Source: Akkermansia sp. (GTDB lineage: Bacteria > Verrucomicrobiota > Verrucomicrobiia > Verrucomicrobiales > Akkermansiaceae). Taken from it: a DNA stretch of 61,365 nucleotides. Below, piece by piece: positions 16,047-23,883 of this stretch. The translations under genes were made by a program, and so were the position numbers. The notes beneath the pieces are model-generated. The model was given only the letters and a program-made list of their open reading frames with translations. It ran no database searches and was not told the origin of the DNA. Position 1 is the first letter of the stretch; each line of letters starts with the position of its first letter. The stretch lies in assembly GCA_017399165.1 (NCBI GenBank), contig JAFQEF010000132.1:1-61365 (forward strand), read 5' to 3'.

Positions 16047-16075
16047 ATTCTAACATGCCGAGGTCTGTTAGACAA
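16047..16075 (-). promoter_or_regulatory. Promoter of the Minf_1886-aguA operon
   Basis: -35 TTGTCT (16070-16075), 17-base spacer, -10 TAGAAT (16047-16052). Seven bases lie between the -10 box and the ATG, the spacing expected for a leaderless mRNA. Confidence 0.65.
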
Positions 16076-16105
16076 TAAAAAAGCACGGCATGCCGCTATA
16101 AAATG

Positions 16106-17125
16106 TTATGAGAAAAACTGCCGCAACATTTGGCGGTGTAATTGTTGTATTTTGCAGAGCGATTGGGTGGCGTTTTGCTCTGCCAGGGAGATATTGAGTG
16201 CGAATGCGCCCAGCTGTTGCCTCATAGGGGTGGGGAGCAGGGGAACACGTATGTTGTTTAGCATGGTGCGCCGTATATATTTGATGATCCCTCCCAATGC
16301 CTGTTGTTGCAGGGTGGGTATATAATGCTCCAAAAAGGCATACAGGTAAGGTACGGAAAAGTCTGCATGAGCAGATTCTATGATATAGGTGCGTTGGTAT
16401 GCATCAAACTTGCCGTTAAAGTAATGAACCTGAAAATCGATGTTACCGGTAAGCAGCACGCATTCGCAGTCAAAATGGTAATGGTTGACGCGTTTCGGGG
16501 TTTTGGAGCAGCTGAAAAACGGGTAGGGCCCAACCCCGGTGGCAATGCCGGCATTTTGTTTGCCGCATTGTATGGTTGCAATATCTGCCAAAGTGCAGTA
16601 GGGGCACGTGTGCTCACGTGGGTATGTTGTAAAGCATTCTGTGTAAAATGAATGTTTAAGTGTATGTATGGCTTGTAGCTGCTCCTGCCTCAACCGTATG
16701 ATGTTATCTGCGGTTTGCAAACGTTTGACAATGAGCTTTTGTTGTTGGAGTGAGCACACGGGTACAGGGAGCTCGCCCAACGCTTTTTGGGTGATTTGAG
16801 CTTGTGCTGCCCCGCTGATGCAGCGGCTGAAATCCGCCTGCTTCAAGTAATAATACAGATATAGCGGTAAAATATCATAGCGCACGGACTCTGCACAAAT
16901 GGCGTTGGCCGTTACGTATGAAAAGGGCGGGGTAAGGCTCACATTGCCACAAGAGTTACCACGGCAAGCTATGGCAATAACCGGTTGCTCATGGTTGTAG
17001 CGGTTGCTGTATCCTATATTCCCGTTGGCCCCGTATACCGGGTAGCCGCTTGTGGTGAATGCTTTGCGGGGCAGGGGAGACCACTGCCGCAGGGTGCAAA
17101 TCTCTTTAAGGGCTACATGGGGCAT
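16106..17125 (-). CDS. Orphan type I restriction specificity subunit (HsdS-like)
   Basis: 339 residues from the ATG at 17125, seven bases after the recN stop; longer readings run back into recN. Two target-recognition units are visible. The first carries the hallmark block SGYPVYGANGNIGY..., then IACRGNSCG and SYVTANA. It ends in the conserved QAQITQKALGELPVP helix start followed by QQKLIVKRLQTADNIIRLRQEQL, the coiled-coil spacer. The second repeats the pattern (YPFFSCSKTP, GGIIKYIRRTMLNNIRVPLL). Normally such a subunit directs a HsdM2 or HsdR2M2 complex to DNA. No hsdM or hsdR occurs in the window, so this is an orphan or a domain used elsewhere. Both recognition halves look intact. The stop is followed by a weak CGGCATGCCG palindrome and T run. 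Confidence 0.85.
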   Translation of the reverse strand: MPHVALKEICTLRQWSPLPRKAFTTSGYPVYGANGNIGYSNRYNHEQPVIAIACRGNSCGNVSLTPPFSYVTANAICAESVRYDILPLYLYYYLKQADFSRCISGAAQAQITQKALGELPVPVCSLQQQKLIVKRLQTADNIIRLRQEQLQAIHTLKHSFYTECFTTYPREHTCPYCTLADIATIQCGKQNAGIATGVGPYPFFSCSKTPKRVNHYHFDCECVLLTGNIDFQVHYFNGKFDAYQRTYIIESAHADFSVPYLYAFLEHYIPTLQQQALGGIIKYIRRTMLNNIRVPLLPTPMRQQLGAFALNISLAEQNATQSLCKIQQLHRQMLRQFFS

Positions 17126-17132
17126 GGGCGGC

Positions 17133-18785
17133 TCAGTGCTGCAACAACTCTCGGGCGTGCGCCTCTGCCGTGGCTCCACCCGTGCCCAGCATGCGCATGA
17201 GCTCTGCCACGCGGGCTTTATCATTTACCTCATGCAGGCGAGAGACGGTGCGCCCGTCTGCCATCCCTTTAGAGATAAGGTAATGGTGATTGGCCAGTGC
17301 TGCCACCTGCGGAAAATGGGTAATGGCAATCACTTGGTGATTTTGCCCCAACTCCCGCATCTTGAGCCCCACGGCGCGGGCAATTTCACCGCCCACGTTG
17401 GCGTCAATTTCATCAAATACCAGCAGGGGTGTGTCATCTTGCCCCGCCAAGGCGCTCTTGAGGGCGAGCATGACACGAGCTAATTCTCCGCTGGAGGCTA
17501 TTAAACGCAAGGCTTTAAGTGGCTCCCCGGGGTTGGGGCCGAACAGAAAATCCGTTTCCTCCGCACCATGCGGGCCGGGCTCGTCTAACGGATTAAGTGC
17601 TACCTCAAAGAGAGATTGACGGAACCCCAGTTGCCGTGCATGCACCAAAAATGCCTCTTGCAGTTTGGGTGCTGCCTTTTTACGGGCGGCGGAGAGTGCG
17701 GCGGCGGCTACTTTGAGCTCTGCCTTGCGGGCACGCTCTGCCTCTGCCAGCTCGGCGAGTTTTTCCTCTCGGTTGTCGATAGCCGCCAGCTTGTCACGGC
17801 AGCTTTGCAAGTGCTCTTGTATGGCTTCAAAATCTGCACCATATTTGCGTTTCAGGGTATCCAGCAGGCCTATTCTTTCCTCCAAACGTGCCAGCTCCTG
17901 CGGGTCGCTGCTCAGGTTATCCACATAATCCTCAATGTTGGCGGATAAGTCACACATCTCATCCACCAAGCCCTCTATGGGGCTCAGCCATTTTGCCGTG
18001 TCGGCATCCAAACGCTCCAGCTCGCGCCCCAATCTCACCAACTGGCGCATGCGGTTGAGGATGGAGGCTTCATCGCCATCCAGCATTTGGGCCATGGGCA
18101 GAGCGGTGTCGCGCAATCGGGAGGCGTTGCGGGCCCGCTGCCAGCCGGCTTCCAGCCCATTAACCTCATCTGCACTAAAACCTGCACTTTCAATCTCTTG
18201 CACTTGGTGGCGCAGAAAATCCAGTTCTCGCTCATTGGCCATCTCGCTTTCTTGGAGCTCTCTGTAAGCGGCACGGGCATCCAGCCAGGTGCGGTAGGCT
18301 GCATTGTAGGCAGAACGCAGGGGGGCATTTTCTGCGTAGGCATCCAGCAAATCCAGCTGTCGCTCTTGAGAGGTGAGGGATCTGTGAGCCTCGGGGTGGT
18401 GCATGTCTACCAAGCCGCCTGCCACTTTACGCAAGAGTTGCAGGGTAACGGGGCTGTTGTTAATGAATTGGCGGTTGCCCGTTGCGGTGATACTGCGGCG
18501 CAACAACAGCTCACCGTCTTCGCACGGGGGCACTCCTGCTTCCTCCAACAAGGGGTCTATGTGTGCCGTGCTTTGCAGCAGAAACGCGGCCTCCAGGCTG
18601 CACTGGGTTTCTCCACTGCGTATGCGCCCTTTGTCAGCGCGTTCTCCCAGTAGCAATGAAATGCCGCCCATAATGACGGATTTACCTGCGCCCGTCTCGC
18701 CGGTAATGGATAAAAAGCCCGCCTCAGGTTCCCATACGAGTTCATCTACCAGTGCCAGGTTGCGTATCTTTAGCAGTGTGAGCAT
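17133..18785 (-). CDS. recN: DNA repair protein RecN
   Basis: 550 residues. RecN is an SMC-like ATPase in recombinational repair of double-strand breaks. The start at 18785 gives the classic N-terminus MLTLLKIRNLALVDEL; the Walker A is ITGETGAGKSVI, followed by GERAD. The middle is a coiled coil (about 150-370), and the C-terminal lobe holds the ABC signature (ASSGELARVMLALK) and Walker B (LLVFDEIDANVGG). The D-loop and switch His (ITHFPQVAA) are present. It is followed after seven bases by the HsdS-like gene, so the two are co-transcribed. A promoter at 18809-18837 shares a 17-bp palindrome with the divergent hydrolase promoter. Confidence 0.96.
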   Translation of the reverse strand: MLTLLKIRNLALVDELVWEPEAGFLSITGETGAGKSVIMGGISLLLGERADKGRIRSGETQCSLEAAFLLQSTAHIDPLLEEAGVPPCEDGELLLRRSITATGNRQFINNSPVTLQLLRKVAGGLVDMHHPEAHRSLTSQERQLDLLDAYAENAPLRSAYNAAYRTWLDARAAYRELQESEMANERELDFLRHQVQEIESAGFSADEVNGLEAGWQRARNASRLRDTALPMAQMLDGDEASILNRMRQLVRLGRELERLDADTAKWLSPIEGLVDEMCDLSANIEDYVDNLSSDPQELARLEERIGLLDTLKRKYGADFEAIQEHLQSCRDKLAAIDNREEKLAELAEAERARKAELKVAAAALSAARKKAAPKLQEAFLVHARQLGFRQSLFEVALNPLDEPGPHGAEETDFLFGPNPGEPLKALRLIASSGELARVMLALKSALAGQDDTPLLVFDEIDANVGGEIARAVGLKMRELGQNHQVIAITHFPQVAALANHHYLISKGMADGRTVSRLHEVNDKARVAELMRMLGTGGATAEAHARELLQH

Positions 18786-18793
18786 AATTTGCT

Positions 18794-18821
18794 TTGCGTT
18801 CCGCACATATTATGGCATAAT
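18794..18821 (+). promoter_or_regulatory. Promoter of the PhnP-like hydrolase gene
   Basis: -35 TTGCGT (18794-18799), 16-base spacer, -10 CATAAT (18816-18821). The -10 box is the right arm of the palindrome at 18807-18823. Confidence 0.5.
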
Positions 18822-18823
18822 AT
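18807..18823. promoter_or_regulatory. 17-bp palindrome shared by divergent promoters
   Basis: Perfect palindrome ATATTATG-G-CATAATAT in the recN/hydrolase divergent region. Each arm forms one -10 box (CATAAT), one per strand, so the two promoters are face to face and cannot easily be used at the same time. It could also be an operator. Confidence 0.6.
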
Positions 18824-18837
18824 CCCCCGTAATTCAA
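18809..18837 (-). promoter_or_regulatory. Promoter of recN
   Basis: -35 TTGAAT (18832-18837), 17-base spacer, -10 CATAAT (18809-18814) on the minus strand. The -10 box is the left arm of the palindrome at 18807-18823. Confidence 0.5.
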
Positions 18838-18849
18838 ACTGAAAAACGA

Positions 18850-19626
18850 ATGATGAAGGTACTTTTTCTGGGTAGCGGCACTTCTACAGGCGTGCCGGTG
18901 ATAGGGTGTACGTGTGGGGTTTGTTGCTCTGATAAGCCTGAGAATAAGCGGCTGCGCTCATCGTTGCTTGTTCAGTCTGAAACTACTACGATTCTTGTTG
19001 ACTCTTGTCCCGACCTGCGCCAACAAGCCTTGCGCCACAATTTGACCGCTATAGATGCCGTTATTTATACCCATGAGCACTTGGACCACACTGCCGGCTT
19101 TGATGATATGCGTGCCTTTTGCTGGAAGCGAGAGGACCGCCTACCCCTCTATGCCGGTGCGCAATGTTTGGAGCAATTGAAGCGTATGTACGCATGGGCA
19201 TTCTCCCCGCAAAATACCTACAAAGGTTATATTCGGCCCGATGCTCATAACCACGGCGGCCTCCCCTTTACCGTGGGGGATATTGAGGTGACTCCCGTGC
19301 TTGTTCAACATGCCTCGGTAGAGACATACGGCTATGTTTTCCGTTGCGGTGGCAAATCTTTCGGCTACGTGCCGGATATTAAGGTGCTGCCCGCGGATTC
19401 TGCACCACTGTTGCGCGGGTTGGATGCCCTTGCCATGGATGCCCTCACCACGCGTGAGCACCACACGCACCTTACCGTTGCTCAATGCACGGAGCTGATG
19501 TTGAAACTTGCCCCCAAACAGGGCTACCTGACCCATTGCGGGCATGCTGTAGATTACGACACCGCATGCAAAGAAACGCCGGAGTTTATTACCCCGGCGT
19601 ATGATGGTTTGGCGGTTGTGCTGTAA
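18850..19626 (+). CDS. PhnP-like metallo-beta-lactamase-fold hydrolase
   Basis: 258 residues. The metal-binding motif is HEHLDH (75-80) after a beta strand VIYT. The N-terminal LGSGTSTGVPVIGCTCGVCCS segment, with three to four Cys residues, is the zinc-binding insertion typical of PhnP/phosphoribosyl cyclic phosphate phosphodiesterase-like members. Later ligands are at DALTTREHH and the C-terminal THCGHAVD. The exact substrate cannot be read; the family includes cyclic nucleotide-type phosphodiesterases and tRNase Z relatives. It begins with two adjacent ATG codons (18850, 18853). It is divergent from recN and convergent with the ankyrin gene, leaving only six bases between stops. Confidence 0.88.
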   Translation: MMKVLFLGSGTSTGVPVIGCTCGVCCSDKPENKRLRSSLLVQSETTTILVDSCPDLRQQALRHNLTAIDAVIYTHEHLDHTAGFDDMRAFCWKREDRLPLYAGAQCLEQLKRMYAWAFSPQNTYKGYIRPDAHNHGGLPFTVGDIEVTPVLVQHASVETYGYVFRCGGKSFGYVPDIKVLPADSAPLLRGLDALAMDALTTREHHTHLTVAQCTELMLKLAPKQGYLTHCGHAVDYDTACKETPEFITPAYDGLAVVL

Positions 19627-19632
19627 GAAAAG

Positions 19633-20622
19633 CTATTCTTCCTCCTCTTCATCCTCTGCCTCTTCATCCTCCACCACTTCCTCCTCGTCGAGTGGGAACA
19701 AGTCGCAGATGTGGCTTCGGAACTCATTACTGCAAGAATTTGCTTGGATGCTCAGGGCATCATGTATGGTGGCTCCGTCTGTATTGTTTTTGATGCAGGG
19801 TAAGGCCAGCATTTCCGTCAACAGTATTTCCTCCTGATAACGGAGTGCTTTACCCGGGGCTATATGAGATTCGATATATTTAGCAATGGTGGAGGGATAA
19901 AGCCCGGTGCTCGTCTCCGATTCATCTTCTGCACCCTCTGCCATCGGTACAATGTGTCCCAACTCAAAAAGTAATGCAACACCTTTTGCATTCAATGCCC
20001 CGAGCGCATTGTTCGCCGTTATGAAGCTTACAGGCACCCCGTCTTTTATCAGGCGTTTCATTACGTTGTGCGTATCCGGAATAGCAGACAGCTCTTCAAG
20101 TTCCTTTTCCGTGGCGCGGTAACCTTGATCCAACAAGAAAAGAATAGTGGCTTCTGCCTCTTTGCTTAAACGGTATGATTCTGCAAGTATTCCCTCTTTT
20201 ACATCAAGGAGCAACTTACCGTCATATTTTTCATTCACATCTGCCCCGGCTTCTATCAAATAGCGCATGGCCTTCCAATTAGCAGAGCTTGCCGCCGTAG
20301 ATAGGGGGGTGTACTCTCCGTCCCCCGCAAGGGTGGCTCCGGCCTCCACAAAGGGCTTGATGCATGATACCGGTACGCGGTTCCTCTCATCTCCTCTATC
20401 GATGATTTCGATGAGCCACGGAAACTCGTTAATCGCTTCATCTCCATTCACTAATTTGTTGATATGCCATCTCAATTCTATCCCGTGGGTTCTTCCCTCA
20501 TTGTCTGTAGGGCGAATTAACCCATAGCTTTCCATGCGGGTGATGGCTTCCTCCGGGCTCAGCTTTGCCTGGCTCGGTATCACTGCCAAAAGGCTTATTA
20601 TCATGCAGGTAATTGCTTTCAT
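19633..20622 (-). CDS. Secreted ankyrin-repeat protein
   Basis: 329 residues with a signal peptide (KAITCMIISLLAVIPSQA|KL). The central part has ankyrin repeats, clearest at GEYTPLSTAASSANWKAMRYLIEAGADVN and GALNAKGVALLFELG (each cited only by its motif). The last about 25 residues are almost purely Glu/Asp/Val (DEEEVVEDEEAEDEEEEE), an extreme acidic tail that may bind metal or basic partners. No catalytic motif is seen. Its own promoter (20630-20657) lies seven bases from the ATG and an AAAGGG precedes the start. It converges on the PhnP-like gene. Confidence 0.82.
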   Translation of the reverse strand: MKAITCMIISLLAVIPSQAKLSPEEAITRMESYGLIRPTDNEGRTHGIELRWHINKLVNGDEAINEFPWLIEIIDRGDERNRVPVSCIKPFVEAGATLAGDGEYTPLSTAASSANWKAMRYLIEAGADVNEKYDGKLLLDVKEGILAESYRLSKEAEATILFLLDQGYRATEKELEELSAIPDTHNVMKRLIKDGVPVSFITANNALGALNAKGVALLFELGHIVPMAEGAEDESETSTGLYPSTIAKYIESHIAPGKALRYQEEILLTEMLALPCIKNNTDGATIHDALSIQANSCSNEFRSHICDLFPLDEEEVVEDEEAEDEEEEE

Positions 20623-20629
20623 CCCTTTT

Positions 20630-20657
20630 ATTCTATCAGTTGTCGTTTTCAGGTCAA
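20630..20657 (-). promoter_or_regulatory. Promoter of the ankyrin gene
   Basis: -35 TTGACC (20652-20657), 16-base spacer, -10 TAGAAT (20630-20635). Seven bases then lead to the ATG. Confidence 0.68.
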
Positions 20658-20685
20658 GAAAAAAACTTATGTTTTTTTAACTAAA

Positions 20686-20716
20686 TGCGTCTCCCGATGA
20701 AGCATCGGGAGACGCA
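20686..20716 (-). terminator. Hairpin after pyrD
   Basis: 14-bp perfect stem TGCGTCTCCCGATG / CATCGGGAGACGCA with a 3-base loop, followed on the minus strand by TTTAGTT. A strong hairpin with a short U-tract. Confidence 0.7.
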
Positions 20717-20746
20717 GTAACAGGTAAAATCTGTCATGTTATTCCG

Positions 20747-21787
20747 TTAATGCGGGCACTGCTCTTTAATGGCTTTGGCGCAGTCTCGTATCAGGTTGGG
20801 GCCTTTATAGACAAAGCCGCTGTAGAGCTGCACCAGGGAGGCCCCGAGCTGAATCTTCTTAACGGCATCTTCTGCGGTTGTAATACCGCCCACGCCGATA
20901 ATGGGGATAGCTCCTTTGAAATCTTTGGCAAAGGCCTCCAGTGTTTCATTGGCTCGGTTGTAAAGCGGCTTGCCGGACATACCGCCGCTTTGTGCCGCAG
21001 CGGGGTGATCCTCCACCCCGATACGTGTGGTGGTGGTGTTGCTGCAAATGAGGCCATCCAACTGGCTGTCCAAGAATACCTGAGAAAGCTCATGCACCTG
21101 CGTCTCCTCCATGTCGGGGGAAACTTTCATGACAATGGGTACATAGCGGCCCGTGTCATTGGCAAGGTTGGTTTGCTCGCTCTTGAGCAGGGCTAACAGC
21201 TCTGCCGCAGGGGCGGCTTTTGCCAGGTTGCACAGGTTCGGCACATTGGGGCATGAGAAATTGATGGCAATGTAGTCTGCCACGGGCCACGCCTCGCGCA
21301 TGCAGGCCAAGTAGTCCTTGCTGGCCTCATCGTTGGGGGTCACCTTGTTTTTGCTGATGTTGACACCCAAAATACCGTTAAAACGCTTGGTTTCGCGTAT
21401 GTTCTCCACGCCTTTATCAATACCGGGGTTATTAATACCCATGTGGTTGATAATGGCTTGCTGAGGAATGCAGCGAAAGCAACGCGGCTTGGGGTTGCCG
21501 GGTTGCGGGCGCGGGGTGAGGGTGCCTACCTCTACAAAGCCGAACCCGAGTCTGCCGAACGCCGCCACGGTGTTGGCCTGTTTATCCATGCCGGCGGCCA
21601 ACCCTACGCGATTGGGAAACCTGAGCCCCATGACGGTGATGGGGTCTTCCACCTTACGCGGTGCAAACAGGGAGAGGAGTCTCATCTTTTCCGCCATGCG
21701 AAGCCCTGCAAGAGTCATCTCGTGCGCGGTTTCGGGGGTGAAGCGGAACAGTACGCTTTTTGCCAGATTATATAATATGGGGGACAC
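20747..21787 (-). CDS. pyrD: Dihydroorotate dehydrogenase, class 2-like
   Basis: 346 residues. It oxidises dihydroorotate to orotate in pyrimidine synthesis; class 2 enzymes are membrane-associated and use quinone. The start is a GTG at 21787, which gives the class 2 N-terminal amphipathic segment (LYNLAKSVLFRFTPETAHEMTL). GLAAGMDK, GTLTPRPQPGN, INHMGINN and the C-terminal GVGGI...GASLVQLYSGFVYKGP are class 2 features. Oddly, the catalytic loop reads INFSCPNVP: class 2 enzymes have Ser at the second position (NISSPNT), while Cys at that place is the catalytic base of class 1 enzymes. No ATG occurs nearby. A strong hairpin lies just upstream (21805-21830). Confidence 0.93.
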   Translation of the reverse strand: MSPILYNLAKSVLFRFTPETAHEMTLAGLRMAEKMRLLSLFAPRKVEDPITVMGLRFPNRVGLAAGMDKQANTVAAFGRLGFGFVEVGTLTPRPQPGNPKPRCFRCIPQQAIINHMGINNPGIDKGVENIRETKRFNGILGVNISKNKVTPNDEASKDYLACMREAWPVADYIAINFSCPNVPNLCNLAKAAPAAELLALLKSEQTNLANDTGRYVPIVMKVSPDMEETQVHELSQVFLDSQLDGLICSNTTTTRIGVEDHPAAAQSGGMSGKPLYNRANETLEAFAKDFKGAIPIIGVGGITTAEDAVKKIQLGASLVQLYSGFVYKGPNLIRDCAKAIKEQCPH

Positions 21788-21804
21788 AATAAATCAGCCG
21801 AGCT

Positions 21805-21830
21805 TCACGGCAGGCCCATGCCTGCCGTGA
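21805..21830 (-). promoter_or_regulatory. Strong hairpin between epimerase stop and pyrD start
   Basis: 11-bp perfect stem TCACGGCAGGC / GCCTGCCGTGA with a 4-base loop, 17 bases upstream of the pyrD GTG and 15 after the epimerase stop. It lacks a U-tract. It could be a terminator for the epimerase transcript or a structure that affects pyrD expression. Confidence 0.45.
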
Positions 21831-21845
21831 GTTGCGGCGGGGTTG

Positions 21846-22880
21846 TTACATGTTAAAATTGACTTTGTAATTGTCGATAAACCATTTACCGAAGATGGGG
21901 GCAGCCTCCTCATAATCCCACACGGGGGAGTAAGCCAGCTCTGCCTCCAGTTTGCCGGTGTCGGCATACATCTCCACACTTTCTCCCTTGGTAAGGGGGG
22001 ATGCGGCATCCGTTTCAATAATAGCGGGTTTACTCATGGCGTTCTCTATTGCTTGGATGAAGGAGAGCAGAGGAATGGGCTTGGAGCGCCCGATGTTGTA
22101 CAAGGCGTACGGTACTTTGTGAACGCTTGAGGGAGGCATGGTAAGTGCCATCATCATGCCGTCAACAATGTCATCCACATACGTAAAGTCTCTCACTAAA
22201 TGGCCGTTGTTGAGCAGCGTGAGGGGCTCGCCCTCTGCTATGGCTTTGGCAATGCGCATGGGGCTGGAATCCGGGCGCCCCCAAGAGCCGAACGCCGTGA
22301 AGAATCGGAACACGGTGACGGGTAAGTTATAGGCACTGGCATAGGTGTGGCACAATAGCTCTGCTGCACGCTTGGAGCCCGCATACATGCTCATGGGGGT
22401 ATCCACATCATCATTTTCTTTAAGCGGGGATTGCGCATGTGCGCCGTGTACCACATAGCTGGAGGAGAAGAAGAAGTGCTTAACCGTGCCGAGTCTGGCG
22501 GCCTCCAGCATGTTTTGCGTGCCCAGGGTGTTGGCATCAAAGAACTCTGCCGGGGCATCTATGGAGGGCTTGGTGCCGGCCAACGCCGCTAAATGAATAA
22601 TTGCATCAAATCGTTCTGTCAGGCAAAGGCGGTTGATGGCATTCCGATCCAGAATGTCCATAATGATAAAGTCAAAGGAACCGGCTGTGCTGTGCTGGGG
22701 CTCGCCCTTAGTTAAGGCTGCAATATCAATGCCGAGCATGGAAAGACGTGCTAACTTGATACCATGAGTGGAGGGCGCGCAGAGGTTGTCTATGCCTACA
22801 ACATGGTGCCCTTCGCCAATGAGGCGGCTGACGGTATGAAACCCGATGAATCCGGCTGCGCCTGTAACGAGAATTTTCAT
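21846..22880 (-). CDS. NAD-dependent sugar-nucleotide epimerase/dehydratase
   Basis: 344 residues, extended short-chain dehydrogenase family. The Rossmann motif TGAAGFIGFH lies at the N-terminus, DNL binds NAD, and the catalytic pair is YAGSK (Tyr...Lys) preceded by a Ser-rich strand (FFSSSYVV). The family acts on UDP- or GDP-sugars; the closest pattern is UDP-glucuronate 4-epimerase (PFDxVIHLAALAG, ERFDAIIHLAA here), but the substrate is uncertain. It feeds surface polysaccharide or lipopolysaccharide synthesis. Its promoter at 22947-22974 gives a leader of about 60 nt, longer than for most genes here. Confidence 0.9.
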   Translation of the reverse strand: MKILVTGAAGFIGFHTVSRLIGEGHHVVGIDNLCAPSTHGIKLARLSMLGIDIAALTKGEPQHSTAGSFDFIIMDILDRNAINRLCLTERFDAIIHLAALAGTKPSIDAPAEFFDANTLGTQNMLEAARLGTVKHFFFSSSYVVHGAHAQSPLKENDDVDTPMSMYAGSKRAAELLCHTYASAYNLPVTVFRFFTAFGSWGRPDSSPMRIAKAIAEGEPLTLLNNGHLVRDFTYVDDIVDGMMMALTMPPSSVHKVPYALYNIGRSKPIPLLSFIQAIENAMSKPAIIETDAASPLTKGESVEMYADTGKLEAELAYSPVWDYEEAAPIFGKWFIDNYKVNFNM

Positions 22881-22946
22881 TGTCTGCTGAGATTTAATAT
22901 TTCTTTGGTTGAGAGAACGGAGTCTTGATAGTTTCTTTACGCTCCC

Positions 22947-22974
22947 ATTCTATCATTTTTTAAGTTGAATGCAA
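22947..22974 (-). promoter_or_regulatory. Promoter of the epimerase gene
   Basis: -35 TTGCAT (22969-22974), 16-base spacer, -10 TAGAAT (22947-22952). The start codon is 66 bases downstream. Confidence 0.6.
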
Positions 22975-22993
22975 TCTTTTTTCTGAGAAAAAA

Positions 22994-23863
22994 TTACTCA
23001 CATTCAACTCGCTGAGTAACCCAACCGATGGCATCGCAACCAAACTCCACCACATCCCCTTCTTTCAGGTAGCGGGGTGGATTCATCCCCATGCCCACGC
23101 CTCCCGGTGTGCCGGTGGATACGATATCCCCCGCGTTGAGGGTAAGGAACTGCGATACATAGGCCACTAAATCTGCCACCGGCATCACCAGCTCCGCCGT
23201 GCCGGCATCCTGGCGTACCTCTCCGTTTACTTTCAATTGCAGCCGCAAGGCGTCCGGGTTGGGGATTTCATCTTTAGATACCAGCACGGGGCCGAAAGGG
23301 GCAAAGGTATCATAGCTTTTACCTTTGGTCCATTGCCCGCCATGCTCCAGTTGGTAAGAGCGCTCCGAGTAATCGCACATCAGTGTGTAGCCTAAGATGG
23401 CTTTTTTAGCCTCCTGCGGGGTGGCTCGGTGCAGGGTGTCTCCCAATACCACGGCCAGCTCAACCTCGTAATCCAACTTTGTGGCTCCCTGCGGGTTGAG
23501 TACATAGGAGATATCTGAACTGATGGCGGATGTTGCTTTCAGAAAAAGGGAGGGCTCACCGAGCTCATCTCCGCTGAACTCTTTGGCATGCGCAGCATAA
23601 CACTTACCCAAGCAGGCAATGGTGCAGGGCTGAACATGCAGCGCGCTCGATGTGACAAGCCCCTCCATATCCACGGCAACGCCATCCGGGGCTCCTTTTG
23701 ATACCCAGGTTTCTATCTCCTTGCGCAGTTTTTTACCGCTCGGCTGCAGGGCTGCCCATATCTGGTCATCTTGCCCGGTTACATCAATAAAAGCCCCGCG
23801 TTTGGGCACCCAAAGGCCAATCACGCTCTCGCCCTCTTCATCTACATAGTATTGCAGTCTCAT
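22994..23863 (-). CDS. Fumarylacetoacetate hydrolase family protein
   Basis: 289 residues from the ATG at 23863; a TTG six bases earlier is less likely. The C-terminal catalytic domain (about 75-285) has the family motifs CLGKCYAAHAKE, the metal-binding Glu pair in DYEVELAVVLG, GYTLMCDYSERSYQ and TGTPGGVGMG near the end. Members split carbon-carbon bonds or isomerise 2-oxo acids (FAH, 2-oxo-hept-3-ene-dioate hydratase, oxaloacetate tautomerase); the substrate cannot be chosen here. It needs Mg2+ or Mn2+. It lies 20 bases after the lipoprotein gene and is probably co-transcribed with it, though no functional link is obvious. Confidence 0.9.
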   Translation of the reverse strand: MRLQYYVDEEGESVIGLWVPKRGAFIDVTGQDDQIWAALQPSGKKLRKEIETWVSKGAPDGVAVDMEGLVTSSALHVQPCTIACLGKCYAAHAKEFSGDELGEPSLFLKATSAISSDISYVLNPQGATKLDYEVELAVVLGDTLHRATPQEAKKAILGYTLMCDYSERSYQLEHGGQWTKGKSYDTFAPFGPVLVSKDEIPNPDALRLQLKVNGEVRQDAGTAELVMPVADLVAYVSQFLTLNAGDIVSTGTPGGVGMGMNPPRYLKEGDVVEFGCDAIGWVTQRVECE

Positions 23864-23883
23864 GCTCAATATTTTGTTAAAGG

